Assembly: GCA_026874595.1 (NCBI GenBank)
Contig: CM049310.1
Span: forward strand, 78,671,056 to 78,735,055
Reading direction: 5' to 3'
Source: Sipunculus nudus
Lineage: Eukaryota > Annelida > Sipuncula > Golfingiida > Sipunculidae
DNA length: 64,000 nt
Made by a program: the position numbers and the translations under genes
Notes under the pieces: model-generated
Seen by the model: the letters and a program-made list of their open reading frames with translations, nothing else
Told to the model about the DNA's origin: nothing
Databases searched by the model: none
Shown: positions 48,242-62,112 of the stretch, piece after piece
How the letters are laid out: each line of letters begins with the position of its first letter
Position numbering within the stretch: position 1 is the stretch's first letter

Positions 48242-50885
48242 TAATTTTTATCCAAAACAGTGTAGACCCAAGTTTCAGGGCAGCAAGTTGTCAACTTAGA
48301 AATATATAGTGTGAATGCTTGTATCAGCATTTTGTTACTTTGTGACACACTTGAAATGTACACCACCTACTTTTGTGCTAGATGCCCATAAGGCACAAAA
48401 TGTTTTGAACTGATTAGATCTATACAGTTTAAATGGTATGTACCATTTAGTGAAAGGTGGTCATAGTCTGTCAGCCTGTAGTATGATGATAAGTGTTGAT
48501 ATTTTTGTACATAATCAAAGGCAGAAATGTCATAATACACAGTTTGTGTTATATGGTGAATTCATCTTGTGTGTGTCTCTGTCTGTCTTCCAGCTGCATA
48601 TAAGATGCCTTCAGCATTATTAAATGATTTGATATAACATTTTGTAGAAAGGCAAGCAAGAGTCAAGGAAGAAATGGTTAATTTCAGAGGATTTCTGTAA
48701 CTTTTCTCTGGATAAATCACAACATTTTGTGTAATCTGGTGAGGATTATAGTTTATCCTGAGTGAAGTGCTCAGGTTACCTTTATGCCATCAGTGCCAGG
48801 CTGTCAGTGTCATGTTATCAGTCCCTGTGTTATCAAAGAAAAACAGATCATTCAAAATTTAATGAGCAGCACAGTTCACTTGTTATAACAAACCCCAGAA
48901 AACAGGCAAAATGTTTATTTTTAGAATCAAATTGTATATTTTCTTGATCAGTAAACATGATGTTGAATGTTTTTCATGTCATATTGGTTCTCAACAAGTT
49001 TAAGCTTATCACCCTTCCTTGGGGCAACTATGAATATCATACTATTATTCTTTATGATGGATCAGGCCACTCAGGCATGCTATTCCAGCCCCTTCTCTGA
49101 GGCTATGGGTCCAATCACTACTGACCAGACTCTCTGTGGATAGATTCATGCCTTACGACTATCCTCAAAGTACATTCCTGTCATTTTCCATTACTTTATC
49201 ATAACATGGCTGATGGCCCAAGCATTTCAAAAGCATTAATGTGCCGCCATCTTTTGTACACTCTTAAATCCAGACGTGGCAGGTAAAATGTTGGGAAACT
49301 AAAATGCAGAGACTAAGACAGCATGGGCACAGGTCTGCTAGTGTTAATAAAATAGTTAGCCTGCTCAATGGTTGTTTGTTAATTCGCACAGAACATTCAA
49401 CTCCCTAAAATCAGTGGAATAAATCACTTGAATACAAACAACAAAAGGATCACAGGCTGCAAGGCACTTGTCTGTAAGATTTTAAAGATAAAGATTGGAT
49501 GGAAGGACTGTAAGATCATGGGAGCTTGGAGCAGTTCAGAAAAAATCCCTCTCATGCATTTGATTTTTTCAGGAGCATAAATAACTTAAGATCACTTTTC
49601 CTGTGTGAATAATTGGCCATTGATTTAACCCCAAGGGGAAAGCTTTAAAGCATGGTTCCCAGAGCATTGGACATCTGGATGAAATAACTACATCAGATTA
49701 ATGACAGCTTATTCAATTTAGTCTGAGTATGGTAAAGCGAGGGAATTCAGCTCTGAAAGACAGGTTTATGTCCAGAGGGTATAGTGCTGCAACCCTATTC
49801 TGTACTTCATTAAATCTGACGGCACCCTTCCACCAGATTCAAAATTAACCTCTTCCACTGGAGCACCGTGAAACAGCCATGGAACGACTGGGACTACTTG
49901 TCTCAACTATCGTACTTTAAAATAAAAATTTGTTAGGTTTCAAGGAAAAACCTTCTGTTTACATTTCACAAGAGCATGCTTACAAAATTTTACTTATTCT
50001 GTGAAGTTCTTTCCACAAAATCACCCATGTTTATGTAATTGCCCGTAAACAATTCTTATCCAAGGTTTTTGTACAGACTACATTACCCATTTCACCACAT
50101 TTATACATACTACGCTTGTGTATTTAGAACCCACATTGTGGGGTTTGAATATAAAAGTCCATAAACCCTAACCAGCAGAGCCATACTCTTGTGAATCTGA
50201 TGCTGAAAAATCTCAAATCTTAATACTTAATAATTGTGCCAAATTCCTCCAACAGATGGCAGCAGTGCCAATGTCATGCTTGGAGACAGAGGTACAAGAC
50301 AGTATTTATTTTAGACCTAGGAACAAGCAGACAAAAAAGTAATTCTTTCTTCATGGTCAACATATCAACAGGCAACAAGTATCAGTATACATGCCGTATT
50401 AATTAGCAGCCTTTGTTTTTTTATGGTGTAAATTGGGTCATGACTGACTGACATTTTTAGAGGCCACACTCCTGCTGAAAAAAAAATAAATTTTTATCGG
50501 CTGGTTCAGCATTGCCAGCAGACTGACAGTGCTGTATGTTGAGCATTTCCAGCAGCACCTCATGGATGGTAAACCAGCCTTTTATCTCTATTTCCCAATT
50601 GGCGCTTCAACCCAATTCCAATTTATGACACGCAAGCTTTTGTTGAGATCTGTGAGGCATGGCCTGTCCAAAGTCTTCTCTTTCAATGTCAGACTGCCAG
50701 ACCAGATGACAAGTACTAACGTCTGGTGCTGTAAAAAACCCAGGCTTTGTCACTCCAAGCATGTTCACAGCCAACCCACCCTGGAACTCCTCCATCTGGT
50801 GCCTAAAGTGCTTCCATTTGACTCCATCTGTGATTCTTTTAAAAGGTTTTATGGTATGTCTATTGTGTGATGAAGAAGATGTTAT

Positions 50886-51660
50886 GTCCATTGATCAGTT
50901 TTGTTCATTGATTAAGTTTTGTTCATTGATTCAGTTAAGTTCATTGATTCAGTTATGTTCATTGATTCAGTTATGTTCATTGATTCAGTTTTGTTCATTG
51001 ATTCAGTTATGTTCATTGATTGAGATTTGTTCATGGATTTAGTTTTGTTTATTGATTCAGTTTTGTTCATTGATTCAGTTTTGTTCATTGATTCAGTTAA
51101 GTTCATTGATTGAGCTTTGTCCATGGATTTAGTTTTGTTCATTGATTCAGTTTAGGTCATTGATTCAGTTTTGTTCATTGATTCATTTATGTTTATTGAT
51201 ATTAGCTTTGTTCATGGATTTAGTTTTGTTCATTGAAACAGTTTTGTTCAATGATTCAGTTTTGTTCATTGATTGAGCTTTGTTCATGGATTTAGTTTTG
51301 TTAATTGATTCAGTTATGTCCATTGATCAGTTTTGTTCATTGATTAAGTTTTGTTCATTGATTTAGTTTTGTTCATTGATTCAGTTATGTTCATTGATTC
51401 AGTTTTGTTCATGGATTTAGTTTTGTTCATGGATTCAGTTTTGTTCATTGATTCAGTTTTGGTCATTGATTCAGTTTTATTCAATGATTCAGTTTGTTCA
51501 TTGATTCAGTTTTTTTTCATTGATTTAGTTTTGTTCATTGATTTAGTTTTGTTCATTGATTTAGTTTTGTTCATTGATTCAGTTGTGTTCATGGATACAG
51601 TTTTGTTCATGGATTCAGTTTTGTTCATGGATTCAGTTTTGTTCATGGATTCAGTTTTGT
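50886..51660. repeat. 18-bp minisatellite, about 43 units
   Basis: The unit is TCAGTTTTGTTCATTGAT with variants (TTCATGGAT, TCAGTTATG). Because 18 is a multiple of three, both strands read as open hexapeptide repeats (LFIDSV on plus, SMNKTE on minus); these are artefacts. The array stops at 51660 and a short stretch of the same unit reappears at 54830-54975 beyond the family A copy. Confidence 0.95.
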
Positions 51661-51833
51661 TTAGTGGTGAGAGTCAGTTCCTTTTCATAATCGATCATCG
51701 GTCTGAGCAAACTGATCGATTAATAATTGATTCAGCAAAATATAAAGAAACATGCAGTTTTCTGTTAAACTGTACTTTCATAACCAAGCCCGCATGTCTT
51801 AGTAATACTGCCTTAAGAAAAGAAGTTTTTGCT

Positions 51834-54451
51834 TTTTTAGCTCAGCTGACTATAAGTCATCTGAGCTATAGTCGTGGTCCATTGTCCGTCGTCCGTCCGT
51901 CTGTCCGTCCGTCCGTCCGTCTGTCCGTAGATGTGGCACGTTTTGAAACCGTAAGACCTAGGAATCCAAAATTCGGCATAATGTTAGATGTCCCCAAGAT
52001 CTCCTACCAAGCGGAAAACTGGGTCTTTGCAACTTCGTTCCTTTGAGAAATTAAGGAAAAACCTCAATTTTTTATTAAAAATCTATTTTCACACTTTAGG
52101 ACTGCCTAATATCAAAACCACTCATCTGTTTTTCCTCATATTTACCATAAATATTCCTCTATATAGTTCCTATGTACATGCCAGAAATTATGTCTGTATT
52201 ATTTAATTTAAAAAAGTTCTGGGCCCAAACATAATGCATTTTGAAAAAAATAAGGAAAGATATTTGATCACTTAACACAAAAAATGTTAAAGCTGTGGAC
52301 CTTTTTCCAGTTATATATCTTTAATTAATCAAAATTAAATTGTATACCCAAAATTAGATGAAAATCTTTTAAATTTTTTAAAATATTAATAAAAATAAAA
52401 AATTGGTACCTTAAATTTTGCCCAACTTTGACCATGGCACGTTTTTTTCCTGTAAGTACTGTGGATTTAATTTTCACAGCATGTTTTTGTCAGCATTTCA
52501 ACTGTTAACACCAAAAATTTGAAACCAGTTGATCAAAAACTGTAGATTTAAATCAAGTTTTCAAGCACCATGTAACATATTGTTTACATCAAGCTAGTGT
52601 TATGCAGTTTGCAAAAGCTCAGCTCCCCAGCTTCTGCTCTAAGTTCCTTAAATTCAGCATACAGTTAGATGTCTCCAAAATCCCCTACCATGCCAAGAAT
52701 TTGGTCACTAGGACTTAATACCTTCGAGATATTAATGAAAAACTTCATTTTTCCATTAAAAACCCATTGTTACACTTCAAGACTGCCTAATATCAAAACC
52801 ACTGATCTGACTTTAATCATAAACAATATACATATTTTCATTCTCTATGCACATCCCAGAATGATGTCAGTATTGCGTAATTGTTTTAAGTTATTGGCCC
52901 AAACATAATGCACTTTGTAAAAAATCAAGAAATATATTTACTCCCTTAACAAGGGCATTGCTAGAGATTTTTTTGTCAGGGATGTAACATTATTTAATCA
53001 AGATTCAATTGAATACCCAAAATTAGTTATGAATTTTTCAAATTTTATAAGTTATTAGTATAAATATAAAATTAGTACCTTAAATTTTGCTCAACTGTGA
53101 CCATGGCACGTTTGTTTCCCGTGAGCACTGTTGATATGATTTTCATATCATGCACACATAAGGATTTCAGCTTTTTAGTTTAGAAAGCTGAAAGAAATTG
53201 GCCAAAAATTGTAGCTTTTATTAATGTTTTTTATGAGACCCTGTCAGACTTTGGCTCTCTCCAGCCCCTCTTGAGTCACCTGTATGTTGACCTTGTTGAC
53301 CTTTCATCAAATTATGCACGCTTGAGGCAAGGCATACAGGAATCCAGGCAGCTTATGGCCAGCCACAGTTGATCCAGGTGTCCAACAGAAACCAACAACA
53401 TAACAATAAACAACAAATTAATAAATTTTTATTGGTTTTTAATAACAAATTAAAGAAAAATAGAAAAGGAATTTGTTAGTTTATAATAACAGGAAATTAA
53501 CTTGCAGTTACTGATGATATAAGAATCTTGTATCGATGGGTAGAATGTCACATATTCCAAATAACACCATGCAGTCACCTATGGCATTTTTCAGTTCAGT
53601 TTTAATGATAAAGAAGTAAATCATATTATTCATTACTAATCATTAGGGATCATATGAAGGAAATTAATGATAGACAAAGATGCAGTTGATAATATTAATC
53701 TAGATTCCTACTGTGTCTAGTGTGTAGATTAATAATTGATGTGAAATTAGTCCAAAATTAATTTTTTACAGTTATTTTTAATATAAATAAAAGCCATAAA
53801 ACCAGGTACTTATGATCATTATTTAAATGTGTGAATTTTGTATATTCTGGATTCTCAACATCATTGTTTGGTGAAAATTGAATAAATACCAAACATGGTG
53901 TGAATACTTTGTAATTGTATTTAAACACGAATATGATTATGTACTCCATTTTAAAATTTCTTGCATAAAGAATGGGAATTCAGGTAAAAATGAAAGTATA
54001 TGAATACTCGTGCAAATACTTTCAAAATGTATTCATGAATGCATTCATGAATATATTCTTTAATATTATTTTAATAATCATATCAGTTATATTTCATTTT
54101 AAAAAATCATATGATTCTCTTATTATTTTTAATAAAAATTATATTTGGGACAATATTTGTAATTTTTTAAAATAAATAGTTAAACTCTTATATTATATGT
54201 TCTGCTTATAAGTTATATGGCCAAGTCAAAATCTGTGTGACAATAGTACTCCAATTGTTAATAAAATAAATGAAATCAATCCTCTTCCCTGTCTCCAAAG
54301 ATACTATCAAAATCATACATAAGCTAAACAACAACAACTCATAATGCAGCTTATATTTATTACCACACAAAACCAGCATGTGCCTCATTTCTAAATAATA
54401 TTTTTTTATCATATATAACAGCTGAGCGTCGTGACCCATAAGTCCCTTGTT
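51834..54451 (+). mobile_element. Family A interspersed repeat, copy A3 (complete, 2,618 bp)
   Basis: It starts TTTTTAGCTCAGCTGACTAT with the AGCTCAG/CTGAGCT hairpin and a (GTCC)n run (51894-51928), and ends with GCTGAGCGTCGTGACCCATA then AGTCCCTTGTT. The last 2.16 kb match A1. The 5' half contains a diverged direct duplication about 670 bp long: CCAAGATCTCCTACCAAG near 51995 and CCAAAATCCCCTACCATG near 52675, and GACCATGGCACGTTT near 52430 and 53099. No enzyme is encoded, so movement would depend on another element. Confidence 0.82.
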
Positions 54452-54829
54452 TATATTTTCCTATTATTAGTAAAATATGCTTTTAAAAAGTTTCATTTTA
54501 ATTATTTATAATAATCAAGAACTAAACCACCATCCAGGACATCGACCTGCTGCATAGACCCGGAGAATTTATGGAGCATTTTAAGGCCATACCGCCTATA
54601 TTGTGCAATTAACATCTCGTTACAAAACTCCCTGCTTATTCTGCAGCTCTGCCAGTTCACAGAGGTTTATTCTGTCCTCTGTTCTAGCATCTACCATGGT
54701 AAACTCAGTTACATACGGAAGTTATTTGGAAACAAAGACGCATTATCATGATATGATGTAATCGATAGTTGCCTTTGGTAATCTAGTGCTTGAAAGTGGC
54801 AGCAAACCGACTGACTTTCGATAAAACAA

Positions 54830-54975
54830 TAGTTTTGTTCATGGATTCAGTTTTGGTCATTGATTCAGTTTTATTCAATGATTCAGTTTATTCATTGATT
54901 CAGTTTTTTTTCATTGATTCAGTTTTGTTCATTGAATCAGTTTTGTTCAATGATTAAGTTTTATTCATTGATTTA
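54830..54975. repeat. 18-bp minisatellite, distal segment
   Basis: About eight units. Its order of variants (TTTTGGTCATTGATTCAG, TTTTATTCAATGATTCAG, then an eight-T unit) matches 51430-51530 unit for unit. Confidence 0.92.
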
Positions 54976-55555
54976 GGAGGATGAAATATAGTAGTATTTA
55001 AGGGGCCTATATCAATATCTGATGCCTATCAAATAAAGATTATCCTTTAAATCTTTTATAAAAATAGGCCAGAAAATGTACATGTACCATGTTTACTAAC
55101 AGCCTGTTGATAAACAAGGTCATACTTGCATCACAGAACCTCTCTTAGTAGGAATTACATATGTTTCATTAATATGTACACAGAGTAAGCCATAAATTGC
55201 ATAAACTCTGCAGGAAAGGCACATGAGTGGGTTGCTTTAAGCTTTCTGAATATCAGGTTTGCTATCCTTTTGGAATATCCAAGAAGTTGTTATCTTAAGA
55301 CTTTGAGGAAATCTTGAGGTCCTGCTGAATTTTACAATTTGATCATGCTCAAGTTAGGATGGTATCACAGATAATATCTGACAACTTAAATGAGTTATGC
55401 ACATTTTGAAAAATATGAATTTCCAAAAGGAGAAAAAAATATCATGATGATGGGATGGTCACTTAATTAGGGTCTTTCTCGGGTAGAAAGATAGTATATT
55501 TGATAGTGATTTTATACACTTGTTTCATAGTCATATATGAATAAATTATGTTATG

Positions 55556-55712
55556 GGAACATCACCTATATGGCCATCCGTCCATTAACTTCACCAGGAA
55601 TTTGATGAATATTCATGAAACTCACTTTGAATGTGCATCACTAAAGTATTTCAACTGCTTCCTATGCTCAGCAAAATCTGTGCACATTTAATGAGGTTAG
55701 AGGTCATTGGAC
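55556..55712 (+). repeat. Family B repeat fragment, copy B5
   Basis: ATCCGTCCATTAACTTCACC, ATGAATATTCATGAAACTCA and CACATTTAATGAGGTTAGAG are family B blocks, with the middle deleted. The DR1-type motif is degraded to AGGTTAGAGGTCA. Confidence 0.65.
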
Positions 55713-58700
55713 TTCATTATGCTGTCACAAGAAATTTAAAGCGTTATGGTTGGTGTATCATGCACTCTAGCTGTGCTCATATTCAAGAAATGTTAAAAAA
55801 CTGCACTCAGGTCCAAACTCATATATATAGCAATTTACCGCAACATTAAAAAACAAATCCTGGCAGGTTTTCCTTTCACTGTGTACTTCACATATATTCT
55901 TTTAATAATAGACTTATGTCTGATCACGCCACAAATCATGTCCATTCAGAGAAAAGGAAATTAATCAGGTATGTGTGACGGAACAGGTTCATATCCTGTT
56001 ATAGAAAATCGTGACCAGAACAAGTCTTGTCTTGGGTGGAGGCCCATCATGCCAGGCTAAAATATCAGCACACACTTTGTGAAAAAACCAGCCACCAGCC
56101 CACCCTTGTTGTTACAGTTCCTGTTTTTTCATCGGTCCCTGACCATGAATCACCGATTGTCTCACGGGAGGGGTGGATCTGCCGCTAAGTCTGCAAGGTC
56201 CTTACATTTCTTTCCTCGGCCAGACGGTCATGCTGTTTATGCCAGCTGTTCTATGTGTGATGTTATTTGATGAGTTTCATGATACACACCAGCCAAGGTG
56301 GACCTCATCTGTGTTATACAGTAATGGAACTCTAGGGTCATAGTGACATCAGGGGTATGATGATTCCCCTCCAACCCTCACACCCCATGGCCCAGTAAAA
56401 GTCAGGCCTCTTGCATTAATGGTAAAGAGATTAAAAGCCATAACAGTAATCCTGATATAATGATTACATTGGTTAATGCTAAGGGTTAAATGAACCTATA
56501 TCAAAATTGACGGTGGTGCCACTCAACCCTTGTCACACAACCTCTCTGTGGCCAAGCCTTGAAAATTCATGCCTGGAATGATGTCAAGTGTGTCCTAAGG
56601 GGGGTTCATTTTCCGTTTCCTTGTATAAAGCCTATGATTTTTTTTTTCTTTTTTTCTTTTTTTTAAGTATTGCAGCACCATCTAGGGGAAACTATACATC
56701 GGTGCATTGAGCCCATGTCAACTTGAGCGATGAAATAACAATCCAAAATAAAGTTGCACATCCAAATCCAAGAACAGCTAATACAAAGAGCTAGTAAACA
56801 TAAAATCATTAACTTGACTGTCCCTGATCAATGATTAGTCTCAGGTGTCCTGAAGCTTTTGGTATTTACAGTGTTTCATTCTTTATGGATCAGGTGCACA
56901 CATAGTCACACATGTAAGGACTTGAATATGCTTAATATTTAATACAGCATTTACAGCTACTAAGTGCTCTTATGAGGCCGGTGATGGTACACGTAGACAC
57001 ATTATGGATCATTTGTGTACTTTTTATACATCTGATGCAGTCATTTTATTCAGGTGTTTTCTTATTCATGTTGCTTTAATGGAAGGGTCATTTGTTTCAT
57101 CCAGACAAGTTCTACTCTGTTCTTTAAGTGGTTTTTGGAAAACCCTTACCCCATTTCCATTGCTTCCCTTTATACACCTTCAGAATCATTTTTTTTTATA
57201 ACATCCATATTTATAAATCAGAGGGATATCATAAATAATATGAGAACATTGAAATTTTTTGCCTAAAATGAACAAAATTTTCCACTAGTTCTCTGTTCTC
57301 TGGGCTCCTCATCAAAATCTGAAGATTTTGGGTGCATTTTAAAAAATTCATATGAAGTATTGGATATATTCAGTGTGGAATTCTGTGTACTGAGATAGAG
57401 CAAATCAAACCTTCACCAAACCCTCATGAAACACTGATCAAAGTGAAAACGGCAAAAAATTATTATGATTTATCATAGTATATAAAAAGGGACAGTTTTA
57501 ACCATATGTTCAAATATGCCTCATAGGTGAATCGGTGCAACAAGATCAACATCTTATTGATGCAATATACTAGTAATTACTTGATTAAACCAGAGTCCAG
57601 TATCTGTTTTCAGTTTAATAACATCAGAATCTTTGAAGAGACAAAGGCACATGAACATGAAAACCACTCTTGTATGCATAAATCAGGGGTTTATCAATGG
57701 ATAATGTGTTCAGGGGTCGTCTTTGAAGAAGGACAGAGAAATAAACAACACATTGGCTGTTTTTCTGTTGCCCTGTGACCCTGGTGGAAAAGCTTTTGAT
57801 TGTGTAAGGCATGTTCTTTAGACCAATGTAACATCCCAGTAAAAACCCATAGACACTGGCTCTATTAAATGGTGTCTTTGATGCAGACTGGAGATGTTGG
57901 GTGGATTAGAGCAGGGTTATCAGTACAGTTTATAAACCACCCAGCCCTGATTATATTGTAATTTGGCCACGGTAGTAAAAATGTGATGCACTAACCTAAT
58001 CTCTTTGAAAAGCCAGGGCTGGAACAACCTATTGTACTTTGTAGATCCATATAACCAATTACAGGGGACTGCGAACAGTAAATAACCCTAAGCCAAAGAG
58101 AGAACAAGCAAGCCTTTATACTGTTAAAGAATTTCAGCACAAAGCTGGTTTCATCTTCTCTCTGTCTAATTGGTTGTTAATTTGGAATGATTTACTCTTT
58201 GTAATTAGGGGAGATGCTACGGCTTCAGTGGCTGGCATTTGCATGTCCTTTAAAGTGAAGGTATAAAGATGCTGATTTGTAGTTGCTTGTCATTAGTGGT
58301 TTCCTCCTCTTCTTACATACATTGATTCAAGATGTTTTCCAGAAAACTTCATTACAGTCAAAATACCTCTAGTTGAAGGGATAATGGTATAATTGGATGA
58401 GTTTTTCCTATGTCATAAAAAAATAAAAAGATATTATTGATGTTATAACAATTCATAAGCTTGTCAGTTAGTTCTGTGTCCTTATGTCTTATTAGAATGG
58501 ACACCATTAGTGTTTAATCACAGCCAAACAAGCAAGAACGACGGACATAAAACAAAACTGTCACAGGGAATGATTTACTGGGATTTTATAAATGAAATGA
58601 CTGTCAGTATATGGAGCCATAATAATTGAAGCCTGCCCACTCAAAATCCAGTGATGAAATTGATAAAATGATACTTAAGAAAATAATGCAGGTAGTTGAA

Positions 58701-60289
58701 ATTATTGATCAGGTAGTTATCTCTTGAATGATCATCTGTGGTTGTCTTTCAGTTTTTGTTTTTTGGATTGAAATGGTGAGGATTTTGTTGATCATCATGT
58801 GTTAATTTATGGCTCTTCATTTTTAAGACATGACTCTCAATTCATTTTGATGTGTTCTATTAGTAATCTCCCAATCAATTTTACCAATTAATGGGAGTTA
58901 TCACCATGTACACAATTCATTAATTGTCTGAGAAGACTTGGCATGTAACCATTGGCAACATTAAACTGATCTTGGACTGACTTAATTGATGTTTTTTTGA
59001 TGACAACTTTCTCTTTAATGCCCCCTAAAGGTAGTAAGAAACTTGCTGCTGGATTCATTAAATAAAATTCTGCCACTTCAGTCTGCCAATCAAGACAAAA
59101 TGTAACCAGACATCTCCGTTTTGTAAATAACTGATGTCTGCAAGACTGCCATCAACAAATCCAAATGAATTGCAACTTTTTTGTTCACACATTTTGTTCA
59201 CAAAAAAGGAATTTTGTTATGCTAAAGCTTAATACCTTTGCCTGTTGGTGGCATTGTCTGTGTTATGAGGAGGAAGATAAATTTATTATGAGTGATGTTT
59301 TATAGATTTGTATTCCAGATACAAGAAAATAACTTAAAAGTTATTGTGACTGGAAAGGTCTAATATTTTTTTAGTTTTTCTGATCTGTCCCAGGCCTCTC
59401 TCCCCCCAAAAGGGAAACTTTCAAATTTTCAGTAAACTTTCAAATTTTTAATTCCTAAGGATTCTCAAAGAGCAAACACTCCTGTTGTATCTGTGGGTTT
59501 GTTATTCCTCATATTTCCCCTGCTCTTATGACAAAATGTTACAAATAATATGTACTGACTTTTTCCTGCAACAGATGTTCTCAAGACCAACATGCTACAA
59601 TTCTCCAATTGAAATCATTTATATATAATATGTAAATGCCCACCCATAGGTATTAGGTGTGCGATTCATCTGCGAAACTAATTATAGCTAATTGAGCCAA
59701 GTCTTATACACATGATTATGCAGATGGACTGAGGGATAATAATAGGAACTACCAGCTCAAAAGCACCTTTAGAGGCTATGCCTCCAGGCAGAAAGTCTAT
59801 AATGAAAATTATTTTCATCTTTTTCCGGTTTTCAGTTAGTGCCGTATGTACCACTTGTTCTTAACTTTTCTAACAAAGCCCCTTTCTGTAGTATATTCAT
59901 GGATGATACACTGCAGTGTACACCAAAAAACCACGGAAGAAATAAGATATCAGGTTTGCAGGATATAGAGCTACATTAATATAAGCCAACGTTTCTGCTC
60001 TGGCATTTTATGTGAACCCAGAGAATATGAACTTTAAATATTGGTAACATATCACAATCGTGACAGGGCCTGTCAGCCTGGGGTTCTTCGGCAGACAGTC
60101 AGCCAGTGTTTTTATTTTCTTTGCCTCACTTCTACAGCTATTCTTGTGGCCCTCGGGTTGTGCCTTGAATGGCCATTGGTGTATAATTTGTGTGTAAAGC
60201 AGAGCTTGATTGCCGGAATGTTGCAGCCCAAGTCCCTGGTGTGTAGTATTGTCTATCAGGACTGTTTGTTTGTACTTTACATGTATTTG

Positions 60290-60975
60290 TTATGTTCTTC
60301 AGGGGAGCCAGGTACACACCAGAATGAGAATTTGACACAGGAGTACTGATAAGTTGTTTCTGTCGAACAAAATTGTCTGTATTCTTGTCACTAGTTCATA
60401 CAAATTCTGTGTGTGTCTGTGTGTGTGTTCTTCAAGTTAGCCACACACCAGGATGAGAATTTCATACAGGAGTACTGATGCATTATTTCTGTCAAACAAA
60501 TTGTCTGTATTCTTGACACTAGTTCATACAATTCTGTGTGTGTCTGTGTGTGTGTTCTTCAAGTTAGCCACACACCAGGATGAGAATTTCATACAGGAGT
60601 ACTGATGCATTATTTCTGTCAAACAAATTGTCTGTATTCTTGACACTAGTTCATACAAATTCTGTGTGTGTCTGTGTGTGTGTTCTTCAAGTTAGCCACA
60701 AACCAGGATGAGAATTTCATACAGGAGTACTGATGCATTATTTCTGTCAAACAAATTGTCTGTATTCTTGACACTAGTTCATACAATTCTGTGCGTGTCT
60801 GTGTGTGTGTTCTTCAAGTTAGCCACACACCAGGATGAGAATTTCATACAGGAGTACGGATGCATTATTTCTGTCAAATAAATTGTCTGTATTCTTGACA
60901 CTAGTTCATACAATTCTGTGTGTGTCTGTGTGTGTCTGTTTTTGTGTTCTTCATGGGAGCCAGGTACACAACAGA
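60290..60975. repeat. Tandem array, about 5 units of 127 bp
   Basis: GTTCTTCAAGTTAGCC or its relative recurs with TTCA at 60298, 60431, 60558, 60686, 60813 and 60950. The unit contains a (GT)n-like tract, GGATGAGAATTTCATACAGG, AGTACTGATGCATTATTTCT and TTGACACTAGTTCATACA. The inner units are almost identical, the first and last diverged, as in recent expansion from the middle. Confidence 0.95.
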
Positions 60976-62112
60976 ATGAAAATATGAAACTGATTTAAAG
61001 TACTAATGGTTGATAGTGCTATATATTCACATTTGTAACTTTTATTTTGTGAGAGTTAATTCTTGTTCCAAAGAAAAGCTTCCTTTACCTTGACTGTATC
61101 TGTCACTATATCCCTAGACATAAACACCAGAGTATAACTTAAGTAGAACACCAGAGTATAACAGAGGTGAAGTTATTTTTATTGGTGAATATCATGCCCA
61201 GACCTCCCTGTACAAGCATTACTACACCTCTGGTATGTGATATGGATAGGTCAGCCATTATAACAAACCATTCTTACTCCGTTGATTGTAAAACATTCAG
61301 ACAAACAGGTGGTGTTACATGTGGCTGGCAAACTTTATATTGCAGGGTATTCATGTGTACAACAAGGCATTTGTGAAGCAAGTCAGTTTCTAGGCCCTGT
61401 AGTTATAATATCAAACTAGTAAACTTAAATTAGACCTGTGCTGGCAGACTGCTGAAAGTGGAGTTATCTTGTTAACCTGTGGGTTGATTCAGGGCTTAGA
61501 GTGTGGGTACCTGTTGCAGTAATAAATGAGAGAGCATTCGGTAATAGATCACGAACCAACCACTAGTCTGCAGTGTTTGTGAAACAAACTGCAGTGACAT
61601 CTCTTGTAATACTATATTTAAAAAGCATGATTTACAACGTCTCTACATGATTACATATGATGATTACTATTGGTGTGCAAATTAATCAATTTTATTGATG
61701 CTTGGTAGTTTTCTTTCACAATTGATTAAATAAGGTGCATTTTTGCATAGTATATCATAAACAATATGTGTGAACATGCAAGGATAGTGTCATATTATCT
61801 GGAAAAGAATATACTTATCCTGTTAAAGATTTTAGAAAGACAGGATGCAAAATAGTGAACAGTGTTAAAACTGAATATTGTGCCGTGAACAAATGTCAAC
61901 TGCTCCCTTAACCTTTTAGCATGATGTACAAGATGGACATAATTTACCCAGGCAATGGATTTAACATTTATCTCTACAGCAGATAACACAGTAATATAGA
62001 AATGTACATAAAATAATTGATTAAGAATCAATCATTGGTCATTTTTTCTTCAGATCACAGTACATGATTTTACAACCAATTCCCACCACAAATGGTTACT
62101 ATTGTCCTCTAA

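Noticed and set aside
50529-50891. Overlapping ORFs of 113 (plus) and 94 (minus) codons just before the 18-bp array
   Set aside because: GC-richer sequence gives long frames on both strands; neither resembles a known protein or an EXT1 exon.
50886-51660. CRISPR-like array
   Set aside because: Units are contiguous 18-bp tandem repeats without spacers, in a spliced eukaryotic gene.
51351-52046. Plus-strand ORF of 231 codons (LFIDSV repeats, then a GTCC-derived tail)
   Set aside because: It is translation of the 18-bp minisatellite running into family A. The repeat is open on both strands and in more than one frame.
60041-60349. ORF of 102 codons with a possible membrane segment
   Set aside because: No homology recognised, runs into the 127-bp array, no splice or start context; open by chance.
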